NCBI GenBank assembly: GCA_963681505.1
Contig: OY811991.1
Coordinates: 2,697,171-2,761,170 of the forward strand
Reading direction: 5' to 3'
DNA from: Eunapius fragilis
Lineage: Eukaryota; Porifera; Demospongiae; Spongillida; Spongillidae
Length of the DNA: 64,000 nt
Shown: in pieces, positions 27,101-36,373 of the stretch
Numbering within the stretch: the stretch's first letter is position 1
How the letters are laid out: each line of letters opens with the position of its first letter
Translations under genes and position numbers: made by a program
The notes under the pieces: generated by a model
The model's database searches: none
What the model was told of the DNA's origin: nothing
The model's input: only the letters and a program-made list of their open reading frames with translations

Positions 27101-30100
27101 AGTGTATGTTTTACAGACAAGAACTCAGTATAGTCTCATTAGCCACTAGAAATGCATTCAAATTTGATTACCAATGGCGCAAAAAGTTACTATTGAAGTT
27201 ACAAATGTGTCGCGGTACCGCAACATTTGTATTGGTAACGCTACATCAGGTGTCCGGGGATTAACGCTTAGTGGTCTACATGTATAAAGCTCACTTCCCC
27301 CACCACACACAATCAATACCACCACCACCCCACTATCACCACCACCATCACCCCTCACCTGCATCAGAATACTCATCACTCTCCAACAGTAGTAGGGGCC
27401 ATTATCAGGGAAGATCTTTTGAAGAGTGACTGCAACCTAAGAAGGACCAAACCAACAATTGAGGCATATTGAAATATCGTGCTAGACCGCACAGACCAAC
27501 CATAGAGACATCATGGTAGACAACACAGACCAACCATTGAGGCATATTGAGACATCATGCTAGACCACACAGACCAACAATTGAGGCATATTGAGCATGC
27601 TAGACCACCCAGACCAACCTGTTGCTGCTTCTGGTAGTCTCCAATTCTAACATAGGCCATGAAAAGCTGTGTGAGGATCTCTCCATTGGTGGGGTACTTG
27701 ACTGCTGCTGCAGAGTATAGTTCCACAATTTTTTTATCTATGAGGAGAAGAGTAACATACCAACTTGGGATTATGATACAGTAACAACACCATACATAGG
27801 GTGCTGAAGCACATGAACACAACACCATACATAGGGTGCTGAAGCACATGAACACAACACCATACATAGGGTGCTGAAGCACATGTACACAACACCATAC
27901 ATAGGGTGCTGAAGCACATAAAATCAAGCATAACAACAAAAATAAAAGTTTCTACCAATTTTATTTAATTCAAACTTTAAGAACAGAGTTACCATTATGA
28001 GTAGATGACAAACGCAGGGGTCCAGGACCGTAGCGATGAGCTAATACTAATTTGTTAATGTCTATTGTCCTGAGTGTCTTAGTGTACAGCAAAAAAAAAG
28101 ATTTTGCAGTTCAGTCTTTGAAGAGCTACACTGAATGCTATGGATACTTAGTACAAGTCTTTGTAGGATCGGGCCGAGATATCTAAGACTAAGCCTTAAA
28201 TCCTTTTGGTATTTGCAAAACAAGCCATGCTAGTGGACCTATCCATTACTTTTCCATGCGGTACATCGAACATGCAAGGAAGGTAAAGGAACACGTTTCT
28301 AGCTACACTTGAACAGCAAATAGAGGTGTTAATGACTAGTACTTCTTATCAAAGCTAAAGCGGTCAACAGATTTCAGCCTTATTTCATTTTCTCAAAAGT
28401 ATCAACTTATGCACATTATATAGGCTGTACCCATATGACGTTGATATATGTATCAGGGACCGATACAAAGTGATAAGATTAGCTTTGTTGGCTGACCAGC
28501 TGTACGATTGTGTTGTTCAAAGCGGCGGAGAAGAGTCATTTCACGAAACAGCATTCTCTACCTTGTTTAGTGCCACAACTAGTACTACTAAAAAACGAGG
28601 GTGGGATTTATATGTAATACTCTACATTGTGGCAACCAGGTACAGAAAGCCAAGCCTTACTGGGGTCCTGAAATCTCATCCTGCTTGTGTTGCTTTGAAC
28701 CACTCAATTGGTCAACAAACAAATTTTCCTATGGAAACATGCGGCTGGCTACATTTGAGTACTAGCATTAGTGCTACTGCTATACCTCTGTAACCTCTCC
28801 ATCGTCATTAACTGACGAGTACTAGTTCTTAAAACAGTTATTTGCCGTTTGTGTCAAAACCTTTTGATGTGTAGCACGTTCACTAACGTACACATGTTCC
28901 ACGTGTAACATAATGGATAGGTCCACTTGCAAGGCTTGTTTTACAACAGTCCAAAGGATTTAAGGTTTAGTTATCTTGGTCCGATCCTAAAATGACTTGT
29001 ACTACGTGTTTGTAGCATTCAGTGTAACTAAATCCCTTGAAAGACCGAATGGCAAAAACTTTTTTTGCTGTTCACCCCCCCCCCCCCCCACCCTCCTCCC
29101 CTCTGCAATTGAGCAAGCAGGCAGCAAACCTTACAACTGGACATGTCACACACATGCATGCACCCCCACACACAATGGCTAAACCTCCCAACTCACAGTC
29201 CCCTGTTTCTCTGTGGTACATGGAGACAGCTTGAAGCGTAGCCTGGTCCCCGCATTGAGATTTGATCACTTCATCAATAAGGGTTGAACTCTCATCGCTG
29301 CGGCCCATTCTTAACAGACCAATTGCCTTGAGTGCCTATATGGCAGACACAATGGAGGTATTTCTATGTGCTGTATGACAGCCAGGATGCAGGTATTGCT
29401 TATGTGCCTATACACGACACAATGTAGGTATTATATGACAGTAGGTATGGAGTCCAAATACACCAGCAAAACATATCAAGTTAAACTCTTCCATGGACTG
29501 AAGACTTCATTTTTTACACTTCTAACCTCTTGTCCAGTAGCTTAGAAGCTTTATTTCATTGAGAAGGAAAATAATTTCGCCAAGCTGGGTGCCACATCAG
29601 CAATGTAACATCACCCTACTGATTCTTAAAGGTACCACATCAGCAATGTAACATCACCGTACTGATTCTTAAAGGTGCCACATCAGCAAATACTTTACTT
29701 TATGAAAACAATTGAAATTCACCAAATATTTTATAACTCTCCCTAACATCAAGCCCAACCAGCCTTTCAACAGAGAGAAAGGTAACTATCTGGGCTTAGG
29801 TTAGGGTCAAGTTTAGGGTTAGGAAAGGTTATAAAATATTGTCCCCTTAAAGTAAAGTACCGTATTTACCCAATCCCATTCTGGTACCACATCAGGGCTA
29901 GCATCCTACCCAATCCCATTCTGGTATCACATCAGGACCAGCAGCCCATTCTTAGTTGCTGTTATGGTGCAGTCACTTTACATTTCCCCAGAAAAAATAA
30001 AAGTTTTCTGTGATAGGTTTCACGGGGCTAGATTTACAACCCAAGTCATCCCGCAAGATATTGCACGAACGTCATAACTTCTTAGGAATGCTGAGCACGC

Positions 30101-30528
30101 AGTAACCTTAGATAAGCAGTTTAACCCCAAGCCCACCTCGTCGGGGAGCAAAGGCCCGGGTGATGTAAGCTAAGTTACCACTGGATCCACTACAGCCCAA
30201 GCAAGAGGGAGTGCTAAGCGCACTAATGGATGGCGCACCTTGGCACAATGCATGGTATCCTGCTTCTTCAGAATTTTGTCCACCATCTGAACAGCCTTCT
30301 TGTTCTGCCCATTGTCGATCGCATCTGCAACACAAATGCAGCCGCGACTGATGTCAGCGTTCGGAACTTTCGTGTAACACCCAACCCCCTCCCCCCCGTA
30401 TGCACGTGGTTGCGAAGCGTACAACGCCACCCTTTGAGTAAGGCAGCCCGAACAAGGCAGACAATCATACCATATATTGGGCGAAGTTTGCGCTCCATCA
30501 ATTCAGCTTCTGCTTGAGACGTTGCCAT
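1370..30528 (-). CDS. NAA25: N-alpha-acetyltransferase 25, NatB auxiliary subunit
   Basis: TPR-type auxiliary subunit that anchors the NatB catalytic subunit (NAA20) on ribosomes for N-terminal acetylation. The translated exons follow the whole family in order, for example KLRPIY, HCAK-LKAIG, LFMAYVRIGDYQK, QYTDFYGLLAAH and WLRIR. Exons (high-low): 30528-30471, 30324-30239, 29335-29197, 27737-27619, 27436-27359, 22634-22538, 21630-21553, 21430-21055, 20887-20736, 18770-18625, 18277-18200, 18073-17848, 11461-11290, 11172-11073, 10368-10321, 10144-10041, 9686-9613, 9345-9279, 6320-6278, 5732-5511, 5396-5240, 3932-3867, 3804-3719, 3325-3227, 1898-1752, 1428-1370. Phases agree at every junction except the last, where a short exon between 1752 and 1428 seems to be missing. 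The product is about 1,025 aa, against about 970 in vertebrates. Exon 8 carries an extra Asp/Gly/Ser-rich tail. Exon 16 ends in a GC donor. The promoter is shared with RWDD4. Confidence 0.93.
4783..4931. mobile_element. MITE with about 45-bp terminal inverted repeats
   Basis: The ends read TAATAGACCCTTCT and its complement. The similarity continues inward for about 45 bp with mismatches. The 149-bp element has no coding capacity and lies between NAA25 exons 21 and 22. The termini suggest a Tc1/mariner-like MITE, but no target duplication was established. Confidence 0.7.
7378..7707 (-). pseudogene. HIRAN-like domain ORF remnant
   Basis: An open frame of about 110 aa in the intron between NAA25 exons 18 and 19. 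The stretch around GEVTLCSRKTINDRYAVEVK followed by VVGHLTK resembles the HIRAN-type module (DRYAV-VK...VGHLPKKI) that is common in mobile-element-associated proteins of sponges and cnidarians. No upstream or downstream partner domain was found, so it is probably a fragment. Assignment is from memory of the motif only. Confidence 0.4.
9046..9147. repeat. palindromic MITE segment, family also at 18.9-19.7 kb and 63.75 kb
   Basis: Inverted copies of a sequence ending AACAAGG lie at 9046-9078 and 9113-9147. The sequence that follows, to about 9210, matches the right arm of the larger palindrome at 18938-19716. A related end (CTTGTTTCCTTGC...) occurs near 63757. Confidence 0.7.
11861..14212 (-). 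pseudogene. RAG1/Transib-like DDE transposase, frameshifted
   Basis: Cut-and-paste recombinase core of the RAG1/Transib type, inside NAA25 intron 12 on the same strand. Visible landmarks in order: first acidic motif KEGLDGSG (about 13275), second motif VEDAPCSPDAV (about 13125), zinc CVLC (about 12910), an HQL..AH pair (about 12245) and the third acidic motif LSEELLEHNNK (about 12170). These correspond to the D...D...CxxC...HxxxxH...E order of RAG1. Translation from ATG 14212 breaks in an A12 run at 14043-14054, then near 13150, 13000, 12740 and 12240. The most C-terminal piece stops at 11861. It has no RING or other RAG1 N-terminal domain. The N-terminal 230 residues are charged and unlike anything I recognise. 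The copy is inactive unless some breaks are introns. Confidence 0.72.
14827..15475. mobile_element. MITE with about 165-bp terminal inverted repeats
   Basis: Segments 14827-14995 and 15310-15475 are inverted copies about 85-90% alike. They start with ATGTCTATTGTCCTGGGAG-like ends and separate a 310-bp centre. It has no ORF of its own. It lies about 600 bp upstream of the RAG1-like ORF in the same intron. The terminal word TAATGTCTATTGTCCTG recurs at 28066, at the left end of another palindromic element. Confidence 0.88.
16461..16688. mobile_element. MITE, GTGTCCAGCAAAATCACCCTT family, copy 1
   Basis: The left end contains AGTGTCCAGCAATATCACCC and the right end its inverted counterpart GTGATTATGCTGGACACT. 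It is about 228 bp, in NAA25 intron 12. A second full copy is at 26048-26297, and a lone right end is at about 22230-22275. Confidence 0.75.
18084..18174. repeat. (CA)n microsatellite next to a splice acceptor
   Basis: About 90 bp of (CA)n. On the NAA25 strand this is (TG)n ending about 10 nt before the acceptor of exon 12 at 18073, so it replaces the expected polypyrimidine tract. Confidence 0.97.
18310..18540. repeat. 46-bp minisatellite
   Basis: Four to five copies of a unit containing CATGGGTTACAGGGTACAAC and a CA-rich part, in the intron between NAA25 exons 10 and 11. It is open in several frames, but this is a repeat artefact and not coding. Confidence 0.9.
18938..19716. mobile_element. 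palindromic MITE, about 780 bp
   Basis: Arms of about 105 bp (from CCAATGAGTAAGTTGGTGGG to the complement ending at 19716) are inverted repeats. The pairing continues inward with a TACAATTAAGGAAT motif repeated several times in the centre. No transposase is present. It lies between NAA25 exons 9 and 10. Confidence 0.85.
21448..21472. repeat. poly(G) tract, 25 bp
   Basis: Uninterrupted G run just upstream (in transcript terms) of the NAA25 exon 8 acceptor at 21430. On the transcribed strand it is poly(C). Confidence 0.95.
22685..22712. repeat. poly(C) tract, 28 bp
   Basis: Uninterrupted C run in NAA25 intron 5, about 50 bp from exon 6. It is one of roughly eleven G/C homopolymers of 13 bp or more in the window. 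Confidence 0.95.
22978..23352 (-). pseudogene. TTF-type zinc-finger fragment of a hAT-like transposase
   Basis: An open frame of about 124 aa in NAA25 intron 5. Its centre, F-CGGFSNWKDTTVVFACH followed by STAHA, resembles the TTF zinc finger (GFSNWK-A---F--H--S--H) found at the N terminus of hAT/ZMYM-like transposases. The catalytic part is absent, so this is a relic. Recognition rests on the GFSNWK signature only. Confidence 0.45.
25348..25808. repeat. 50-bp minisatellite, nine copies
   Basis: Nine tandem units of GCTAGCTAGAACACTAC-type sequence ending TGTTGATTTACTCT, with period 50-52. Point variants alternate between units (ctct/cgct). It lies in NAA25 intron 5. Confidence 0.95.
25965..26043 (-). 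mobile_element. tRNA-derived SINE head
   Basis: On the minus strand a TTTGGTCTAGTGGTAATG box resembles a tRNA A box. About 45 nt later GAGTTCAAATCCTGG is a good B box (GTTCRANNCC). The spacing and the GGTCTAGTGG start resemble tRNA-Glu-type genes, but the acceptor and anticodon stems are poor. It is therefore read as a SINE head, abutting a MITE. Confidence 0.55.
26048..26297. mobile_element. MITE, GTGTCCAGCAAAATCACCCTT family, copy 2
   Basis: The left end has ACAGTGTCCAGCAAAATCAC and the right end its inverted copy ending CACTGTCCCATATG. Inner AAATTTG/CTTTTCAAG segments also pair. Same family as 16461-16688. Confidence 0.82.
27445..27618. repeat. 44-47-bp tandem repeat next to NAA25 exon 4
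   Basis: Three to four diverged copies of a unit with CACACAGACCAACAATTGAG and GAGACATCATGCTAGAC. The last copy merges into the exon 4 donor (CAG|GTTGGTC) at 27618/27619, so the repeat unit includes donor-like sequence. Confidence 0.8.
27783..27920. repeat. 36-38-bp minisatellite
   Basis: Four copies of CAACACCATACATAGGGTGC + TGAAGCACATGAACA immediately upstream of NAA25 exon 4. Confidence 0.92.
28065..29076. mobile_element. palindromic element, about 1 kb, with about 170-bp arms
   Basis: Segments 28085-28256 and 28912-29072 are inverted repeats about 80-85% alike, with weaker pairing further inward. A 107-aa open frame at 28470-28793 in the centre matches nothing I recognise. The left end shares the TAATGTCTATTGTCCTG word with the MITE at 14827-15475. 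It lies in NAA25 intron 3. Confidence 0.8.
29690..29873. mobile_element. short inverted-repeat MITE
   Basis: The left arm AAATACTTTACTTTATG...ATATTTTATAAC and the right arm GTTATAAAATATTG...TAAAGTAAAGTACCGTATTT pair over about 50 nt. A 43-bp direct repeat (CACATCAGCAATGTAACATC) lies just upstream, at 29595-29690. Confidence 0.7.
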
Positions 30529-30623
30529 GTTTGATCCACATGCACGAGGGAGACGGCGGCCCGCGTCAAGTGGCCTTCAAAATTAAAGCTTAAATTTTTA
30601 ATTAAAGTGCACTAAATAGAATC
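30529..30623. promoter_or_regulatory. bidirectional promoter NAA25/RWDD4
   Basis: Only 95 bp separate the divergent start codons, so both transcription starts and both 5' UTRs must lie within or overlap this interval. It has a GC-rich half (GGCGGCCCGCG) and an AT-rich half (TTAAATTTTTAATTAAAG). No canonical TATA box can be assigned. Confidence 0.7.
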
Positions 30624-31684
30624 ATGGCTCACAAACAAGCTCAACAGGTCAGTTCAACAGACATGTAATCGCTAATTGGAAAACAGAAGACACCTTTTGT
30701 TACAGGAAGAGCGAGAAGTGTTGCAGTCCATATATGAAAATGACGACCACTTCAAACAGCACAACGAAACAGTATTCACTTTTAGGGTATAGGATGTATG
30801 GTGTCCTGGCGTGATGGTTATTTACGTTGCGCTAACTGGAAGATAGGTGAACCTGGAGACGTAAAAACCTACTCACTTGAGGTTAGGTGGGGAGAAGGAT
30901 ATCCCGACGAGCCGCCCGTTGTTAGCCTCGACTCCGTTTACAATAACCGCCTGTAAGAGGCTTCTGCCGAACATGTGTATGTCGACCATCTTGTCTTCCA
31001 AGCAGAACTTTAGAATCCAAACGTGCTATCGTTGCATCCCTCCTCACAGAGGTAAGCTCTGAAAAAAGGGGGGGGGGGGGGGGCCTCTGCATTTGCTGAT
31101 AGATGGTGTTCCGTGTTGTCATCCGAATGCTTCTCTGTTCAATTTCAAGGCGCAGTCTCTTATGGGTTCCCCGATGACGTACTCCATATTTGAGTATGCC
31201 AAAGAGCAAGCTATAGGGCTTTTAGAACTAGAAACTGTCGAGGCTGTGAGTGAGTTAGCCCTGGTATCACTTGATGTGAAGACCATGTGTTGTTTGTCCA
31301 TATCCTAGGTGCAAAGCGCAGCTGCAGCCAGCGACCAAGATTCTTCAGTGAAGAAACAAAAAGAGAAAAAGGAGGTGCTTAGCAAGCAGGCAAAGAGGAG
31401 GCTTGCGGACAAGACTAGTAAGGTTATTTTGATCTACCATCATGGTCTCACATGTGCAATTGCATGTGGTACACAGATGCCCAGGGTGAATTATCCCGCG
31501 GCTGGAACTGGATGGACATCATACGAGTAAGCTGTTCTCTTTGCACCCAACATATGAAATATTCCCTTTTTTTTTCCCCTTTCATTTCAAGCATGTGAGT
31601 TTGTGCTCCAAATAGAAATGCATCTCCTAAGTGCTCACCACATTACAGCTCAGCAAAACTGATGGCAGCCATGCATCCACATGA
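30624..31684 (+). CDS. RWDD4: RWD domain-containing protein 4
   Basis: Small RWD-fold protein, 184 aa, against about 188 in vertebrates. Exons: 30624-30647, 30706-30786, 30843-30952, 31003-31051, 31150-31245, 31309-31417, 31477-31526, 31649-31684, with all phases consistent. The RWD core shows EVLQSIYEND, the YPDEPP motif and MTYSIFEYAKEQ. A basic linker (KKQKEKKEVLSKQAKRRLADK) leads to the family's C-terminal GWNWMDIIR...LSKT signature. Molecular function is not well defined in the family. RWD domains usually mediate protein interactions. Exon 4 has a NAGNAG acceptor (CAAGCAG), so forms with one residue more or less are expected. A poly(G)16 follows in intron 4. Confidence 0.93.
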
Positions 31685-31865
31685 CATCAGAGTCTTACTG
31701 TCTAGTTTATGCTCGTTCAATTTATTACAAAGAAAATAAGTATAGGGGGGTTGGGAATGGCTAGAAGACGTTTCACGTAAACAAGATCTTATTAGTTTAG
31801 TTACTACATTCTCTTTGGAACTACGCTATCTAACAGGATTGATTAAATTACTAGTTTTTTAAATC

Positions 31866-32199
31866 ATTCATCACCGGTACCTGATTCTGTTACATGTAGA
31901 CGACATTGGGCTTTAAGGCTGATGTCAAAACTAACTAAACAGTTTTTGCTCATTCGAATTATTATAAAGGAAAGATTTTGACAGGAAGTACAACAGGAGT
32001 GATTCAATCAAACAAGCCGAAGCCCATGTCGTTCATCACCGGTACCTGATTCTGTTACATGTAGACGACATTGGGCTTAAAGGCTGATGTCAAAACTAAC
32101 TAAACAGTTTTTGCTCATTCGAATTATTATTATAAAGGAAAGATTTTGACAGGAAGTACAACAGGAGTGATTCAATCAAACAAGCCGAAGCCCATGTCG
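31866..32199. repeat. tandem duplication of the RPLP2 3' end
   Basis: A segment of about 165 bp is present twice, 31866-32029 and 32030-32199, almost identical. Each copy contains the RPLP2 3' UTR and the last codons (MGFGLFD plus stop). Only the inner copy joins the intact gene, so the outer copy is a 3'-terminal relic. Confidence 0.93.
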
Positions 32200-32670
32200 T
32201 CATCTGACTCCTCCTTTTCTTCCTTCTTCTCTTCCTTCTTTTCCTCTTTCTTCGCCTCTTTCTTTGTCTCGGCTGCTGGGGCGGCCGCTCCACCCTTAGG
32301 AGCAGCTGATGTTGTTGCGGCAGCTGCTGACGCAGGAGCTCCTTATATGGTACAAAGGTGATGGTCAAAAATATGCACGATAGCTAACCAGTTTTACTTA
32401 CCGCTTGGTATAGATGACAGCTTTCCAAGCCCTTCTTTTACGACCTGATTGATGTCCTTTCCATTCAGCTCTGAAATGACCTAAGGGACAAAACGTGCCG
32501 GATGGGGGCGATCGGTTCGTTGATTCGATCTAGCAAAATAATTTTACCTTCTGTAGCTTATCGTCTTCTACATCGATGCCGATGCTTTCCAAGATCTTCT
32601 GCACATCTTCGGCACTTGGTTGGGCTTTACCACCAAGGACAGCTAGCAAATAGGCGGCCACGTAACGCAT
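32172..32670 (-). CDS. RPLP2: 60S acidic ribosomal protein P2
   Basis: Component of the ribosomal stalk that recruits elongation factors to the GTPase centre. It has 123 aa in three exons: 32670-32548, 32480-32402 and 32341-32172, all GT-AG and in phase. The N terminus MRYVAAYLLAVLGG, the dimerisation helices with GIDVEDDKL, the alanine-rich hinge and the acidic tail ending SDDDMGFGLFD are all diagnostic. The Lys/Glu-rich stretch before the tail is slightly longer than usual. It is convergent with RWDD4 and head to head with MED21. Confidence 0.98.
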
Positions 32671-32878
32671 TTCTGTTGATCATAGCCGACAGAGAACGGA
32701 GATATTTTCACACTTGCCATTTTTCGCTTCACGAAAACTTACTTTAAGTCACTGAGACACGAAACGTAGTGCTCGCACAAAATGATTTCACGTGTGGAAG
32801 GATGGCTCCCGAGAGAAAAAGGAAAAGAAAGACACGTGCTTCCGGTCACATTATTTCACGTGATTCTCATGTGATGTA
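32671..32878. promoter_or_regulatory. bidirectional promoter RPLP2/MED21
   Basis: 208 bp between divergent start codons. It contains a CT-rich stretch on the RPLP2 strand (TTTTTCTCTCGGG), a possible TOP-like start as expected for ribosomal protein genes, and a repeated TTTCACGTG/TTTCACGTGA E-box-like word at about 32787 and 32855. Confidence 0.6.
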
Positions 32879-33803
32879 ATGGCGGATCGGCTGACACAAC
32901 TTCAAGAGGCAGTGAACAACGTATGCTAACTTATTGTGTCGATTGTTGTTACTGCGACGCTATTGGCTGCAGTTAGGAGAACACTTCTGCAATGCCATTG
33001 GCGTATTGCAACAGGCAGGGAACGAGGAGCAGCGGAGTGGTGCGTTTATAATCCCCATCCTATTGCATACTATAACTTAACTGAACACCAACAATGGCGA
33101 ATTCCAAAGTTTTTTACTCACAACAACACACCGGTAGAGCAAATTAAATGGGCTCTTCGTTTAGTTTTGCATGTGTTTTACCACCGGCAGCAGTGCAGTT
33201 ATTTTTGTGATGCAGATTAGATTACATATTCAATTCACGAGATGTGTGTAACAATATTTTTTTGCAACTTACAAAATTAACCGTTATACCTCCAGACACA
33301 GGGGAACAACTGCCTTCAACAGAAGGTAAAGCAGTCATCATCATCACATATGAATTAACAATAACAATCCCCTACCCTCTCTCTCATCCCCCTTCCCAAA
33401 GAAAATTGTGCCGTGTTTGCAGCTGCAATCACCAGGACAGCGCAAGATATAGATACCCTGATTGAGTCTCTCCCAAACCAGGAATACACACCAGAAATGC
33501 AGGTTTGTTTTTAGCACAAGCTCAGCCCCCCCCCGCCCCCTCTTCCGCCTTCTGTGACATGGTGTGCAACACCATATACAGAAAGAAAGTCTGTGGAGGC
33601 TAGAAGAGGAGAACAGGAGAAGTGCTGAAAGGCTAGTCAAGGCTGTGGATGAAGGAGGTAAAGTAGGGCATGGATGTGCAACCCCTTCCATTACGTCATT
33701 GTGTGTTTTGCTGGTGTGTGGTTGTGCAGAAGCACTTTTACAAGAAATTCAGGAGTCCCTACGGCAGATATGTGATTCGCAATTACGGAAACCGAATATA
33801 TAG
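32879..33803 (+). CDS. MED21: Mediator complex subunit 21
   Basis: Middle-module Mediator subunit that pairs with MED7 and bridges activators to RNA polymerase II. It has 127 aa in six exons: 32879-32920, 32973-33039, 33302-33325, 33402-33502, 33582-33657, 33730-33803. The N terminus MADRLTQLQEAVN is nearly invariant in the family. HFCNAIGVLQQ, AAAITRTAQDIDTLIESLP and LWRLEEEN follow, and the C terminus is the usual helix (LLQEIQESLRQICDSQL). Exon 3 is only 24 nt. It is shorter than vertebrate MED21 (about 144 aa) because the C-terminal tail is missing. The stop codon is 49 bp from that of MMAB. Confidence 0.97.
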
Positions 33804-33852
33804 CACAAATGTGACAGTGCACACATCATATCATCATCATCATCTGTGTCCA

Positions 33853-36373
33853 TCAGTCTGTTGGGTCTACTCTGTGATAAATAATCTCGTCCTTCCCTTC
33901 TTTCTTTGCTGTGTGCCTTGCAGCGACAAAGAGAAAGTCGCTCAACCTGCATGTCGTGCAAAGAGACAAGTGTGTTTTTTGTCACGTGTCTGTTACATTG
34001 TAGTTGTGAACAACTCAAGGCACTAGCAAGTCATAATACATCTTCAGCAGAACTTTGCCTGCTTCACACACACACACACACACACACACACTAACGTATT
34101 CGGTTTGGTTTACTGTCCTAGTTTTCCCACTTCCATGTAAATAAGTCAGTGGGGTAAGCTCTTGGCTGCATACCTCCCCTTCACCAGGCACAATGATGTC
34201 ACCCATTTGACAAAAGGGGTGTGGTGTAACTGCTTCATTTTGAATACAAGGGAGCTAGCTAGTTTGGACACTAGTATATCCTTCCCCCCAAAGTGAAGAA
34301 ATGCACACACACACACACCCTTTGCTATTTATCACTTCATGCTACCATTACCTATTAATGTACTTGAATACTTCTTGGTCAATTTGACCATCACGGTAAA
34401 GTGGAACAATCCTAGGCATGAATATAATATTGATTTTAAAAACGGGAGCTTTCATCCCCTCTCTGTAGCACCACAGACTTACTTCCTCTCAGCTCTACGG
34501 CATATGCTCCTTGCCAGGTGAAGGGCTGCACTGGTTTTGCCCCCAGACTAATCAGGTATGTATAAGTATGGGAAGGGAAGGGAGGGGGGGGGGGGGTTTA
34601 TAGGAAAGAAAGGAAAGCTGTTTTATATATAGTCACTCTACCACTTACTGGAAGAATGAAGTTCTTTAATGGAGGCAACTCGTCTTCCATTTTGTCTATC
34701 AGTTGTTCCAGATTCTCCACATGTTTGGCACTGAATTCTGTTTGAGCTGCAATTATAGATACATGGGGATTGTTGCAGCAAAAAGGGATCTAATGTGATA
34801 TTTTCCAGGAATGAGCATCAGAGTTGACACGTGCAATTGAAATGCACACATAATTTAAAATTCAGGTCCACAAAGGACAGGCCAATTTCCAGTATGTAAG
34901 AAGAAAACAGTTGTCGAAGATGTAGGTATCTAAATAATTAGAATACTTGAAAAAGCATGTGCTAAGTTCCTTTACACTGCAACGATCCCAGACATTGATA
35001 ACAAAAGCAGAGGAACTGAGGTTGGAGCAAGACAGAGGGTGGAGTACGATGAGGCACCAAGCCCCATCTCACATGCACATCTTTTTAAAGTTAAAATGCT
35101 GCACACTTCACATGCATTAAAGTAAAGTACTGCAATGTATCACAACACAGTATTGCTCATTGTGGCTGTGATTAAAATAGTTCCTTCCCACTATAGCCTC
35201 TACCAATAGCAGGGAGGTAATGACACATGGTTGCACAGCTAAACACAAGGTAAGTAATGAATATGATGATTTAAGGTTACGTTGCTTAAGTCTAGCGCTA
35301 GCTGAGAGCAGAGATTTGTACAGTAATCTGAGTAAGCACTGTTTTAATGTAGGATCAGGGCAAGATTTTTGGATTGGTCGTGCATGCTTAATGGGTCTTA
35401 ACTGATGCAGACCCACACCTCACCTTCCTCTGTCCCCACCCCCTCTGCTTCTGTCCCATGTCCTCACCTCCTCATCCATCCTCTGTCCCCACCCCTCTTC
35501 ACCACCCCCTCCGCCTCTGTCCCATGTCCCCACCCCCTCATCCTCTATCCCCACCCCTCTTTACTACCCCCTCCACCTCTGCCCCATGTCCCCACCTCTC
35601 TGTCCCCACCTCCCCACCCTTCATCCTACTTTTTGCATTCTAAGCGCGAAATCTGCTGAGCTATCTAAAGCAGCCAGTATATTTTAAAAACCCATCAATT
35701 TGAACCCACCTAGCTTTTTATCTGTTGCTATGGGCCTTGGGGTTGCTATGTGAGATGCGGCTTCTTGCAAGATGCATTGAATCTACAGGCAGAGAGAACA
35801 GGCTGGTGGCAAGCTACAGGGATCACGTGATCATTACATCCTGTAGAATGTGGCTGATGTCATGCTTGGCGTCATGAGAAAGCTCCGATGCCAGCCTGGT
35901 GGGAATGTAAACAGACAACCAGCTGATTACCACCACCGAACGCAACCCCGTGTGCATATACCGTATATGTAAGCTTGCTGAGTTGCGGACTTACTCACCC
36001 TATTGCGCAGCTCAGTTCGTCTGTGGTACCAAGCGCTTCGAAAGTACGATCGTCCTTCGGCAACCTCTGGCCGGCGAAGTTACTTGTCTTGCCTGCGCGA
36101 TGGGAAAGAGCACGCACACGTATGGCGCATACATACAAATTTATTCCACCATAGTTTATATTGCGACTACAGATCTCACCTTTGTCTCCCGTCCTTGTGT
36201 AAATTCTCAGCCTCCCATCTGTTGCACCTGGCGACTCGTCAGAGCTACATCTGTTCGATTGAACTGTTTCTGTGCGCTGGCTGGAATGAATTCGAAGCCT
36301 GTTACCTTATGGAGGTCCTCAACATGGGGAGGAGTGCGTGTCTGCGTACGAACACCCGAGCAATGTTCGCCAT
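33853..36373 (-). CDS. MMAB: cob(I)alamin adenosyltransferase, mitochondrial
   Basis: Transfers adenosyl from ATP to cob(I)alamin, making adenosylcobalamin for methylmalonyl-CoA mutase. It has 236 aa in nine exons: 36373-36306, 36280-36180, 36092-35999, 35895-35838, 35782-35710, 34746-34649, 34547-34483, 34411-34352, 33946-33853, with phases all consistent. The N terminus ([19 protein letters not shown]) is Arg-rich and hydrophobic, a typical mitochondrial presequence. Family motifs: IYTRTGDKG (ATP binding), [36 protein letters not shown] and [12 protein letters not shown]. The EF-type acidic C terminus of vertebrates is shortened. The 3' ends of MMAB and MED21 transcripts very probably overlap. 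Confidence 0.97.
35405..35640. repeat. C-rich minisatellite in MMAB intron
   Basis: Irregular tandem copies of CCTCTGTCCCCACCCC/CTGTCCCATGTCC in the intron between MMAB exons 5 and 6. The open frames it creates are not genes. Confidence 0.85.

Noticed and set aside
35117-35416. 99-aa minus ORF in the MMAB intron
   Set aside because: It has no domain and no splice phase compatible with MMAB exons 5 and 6, which join directly.
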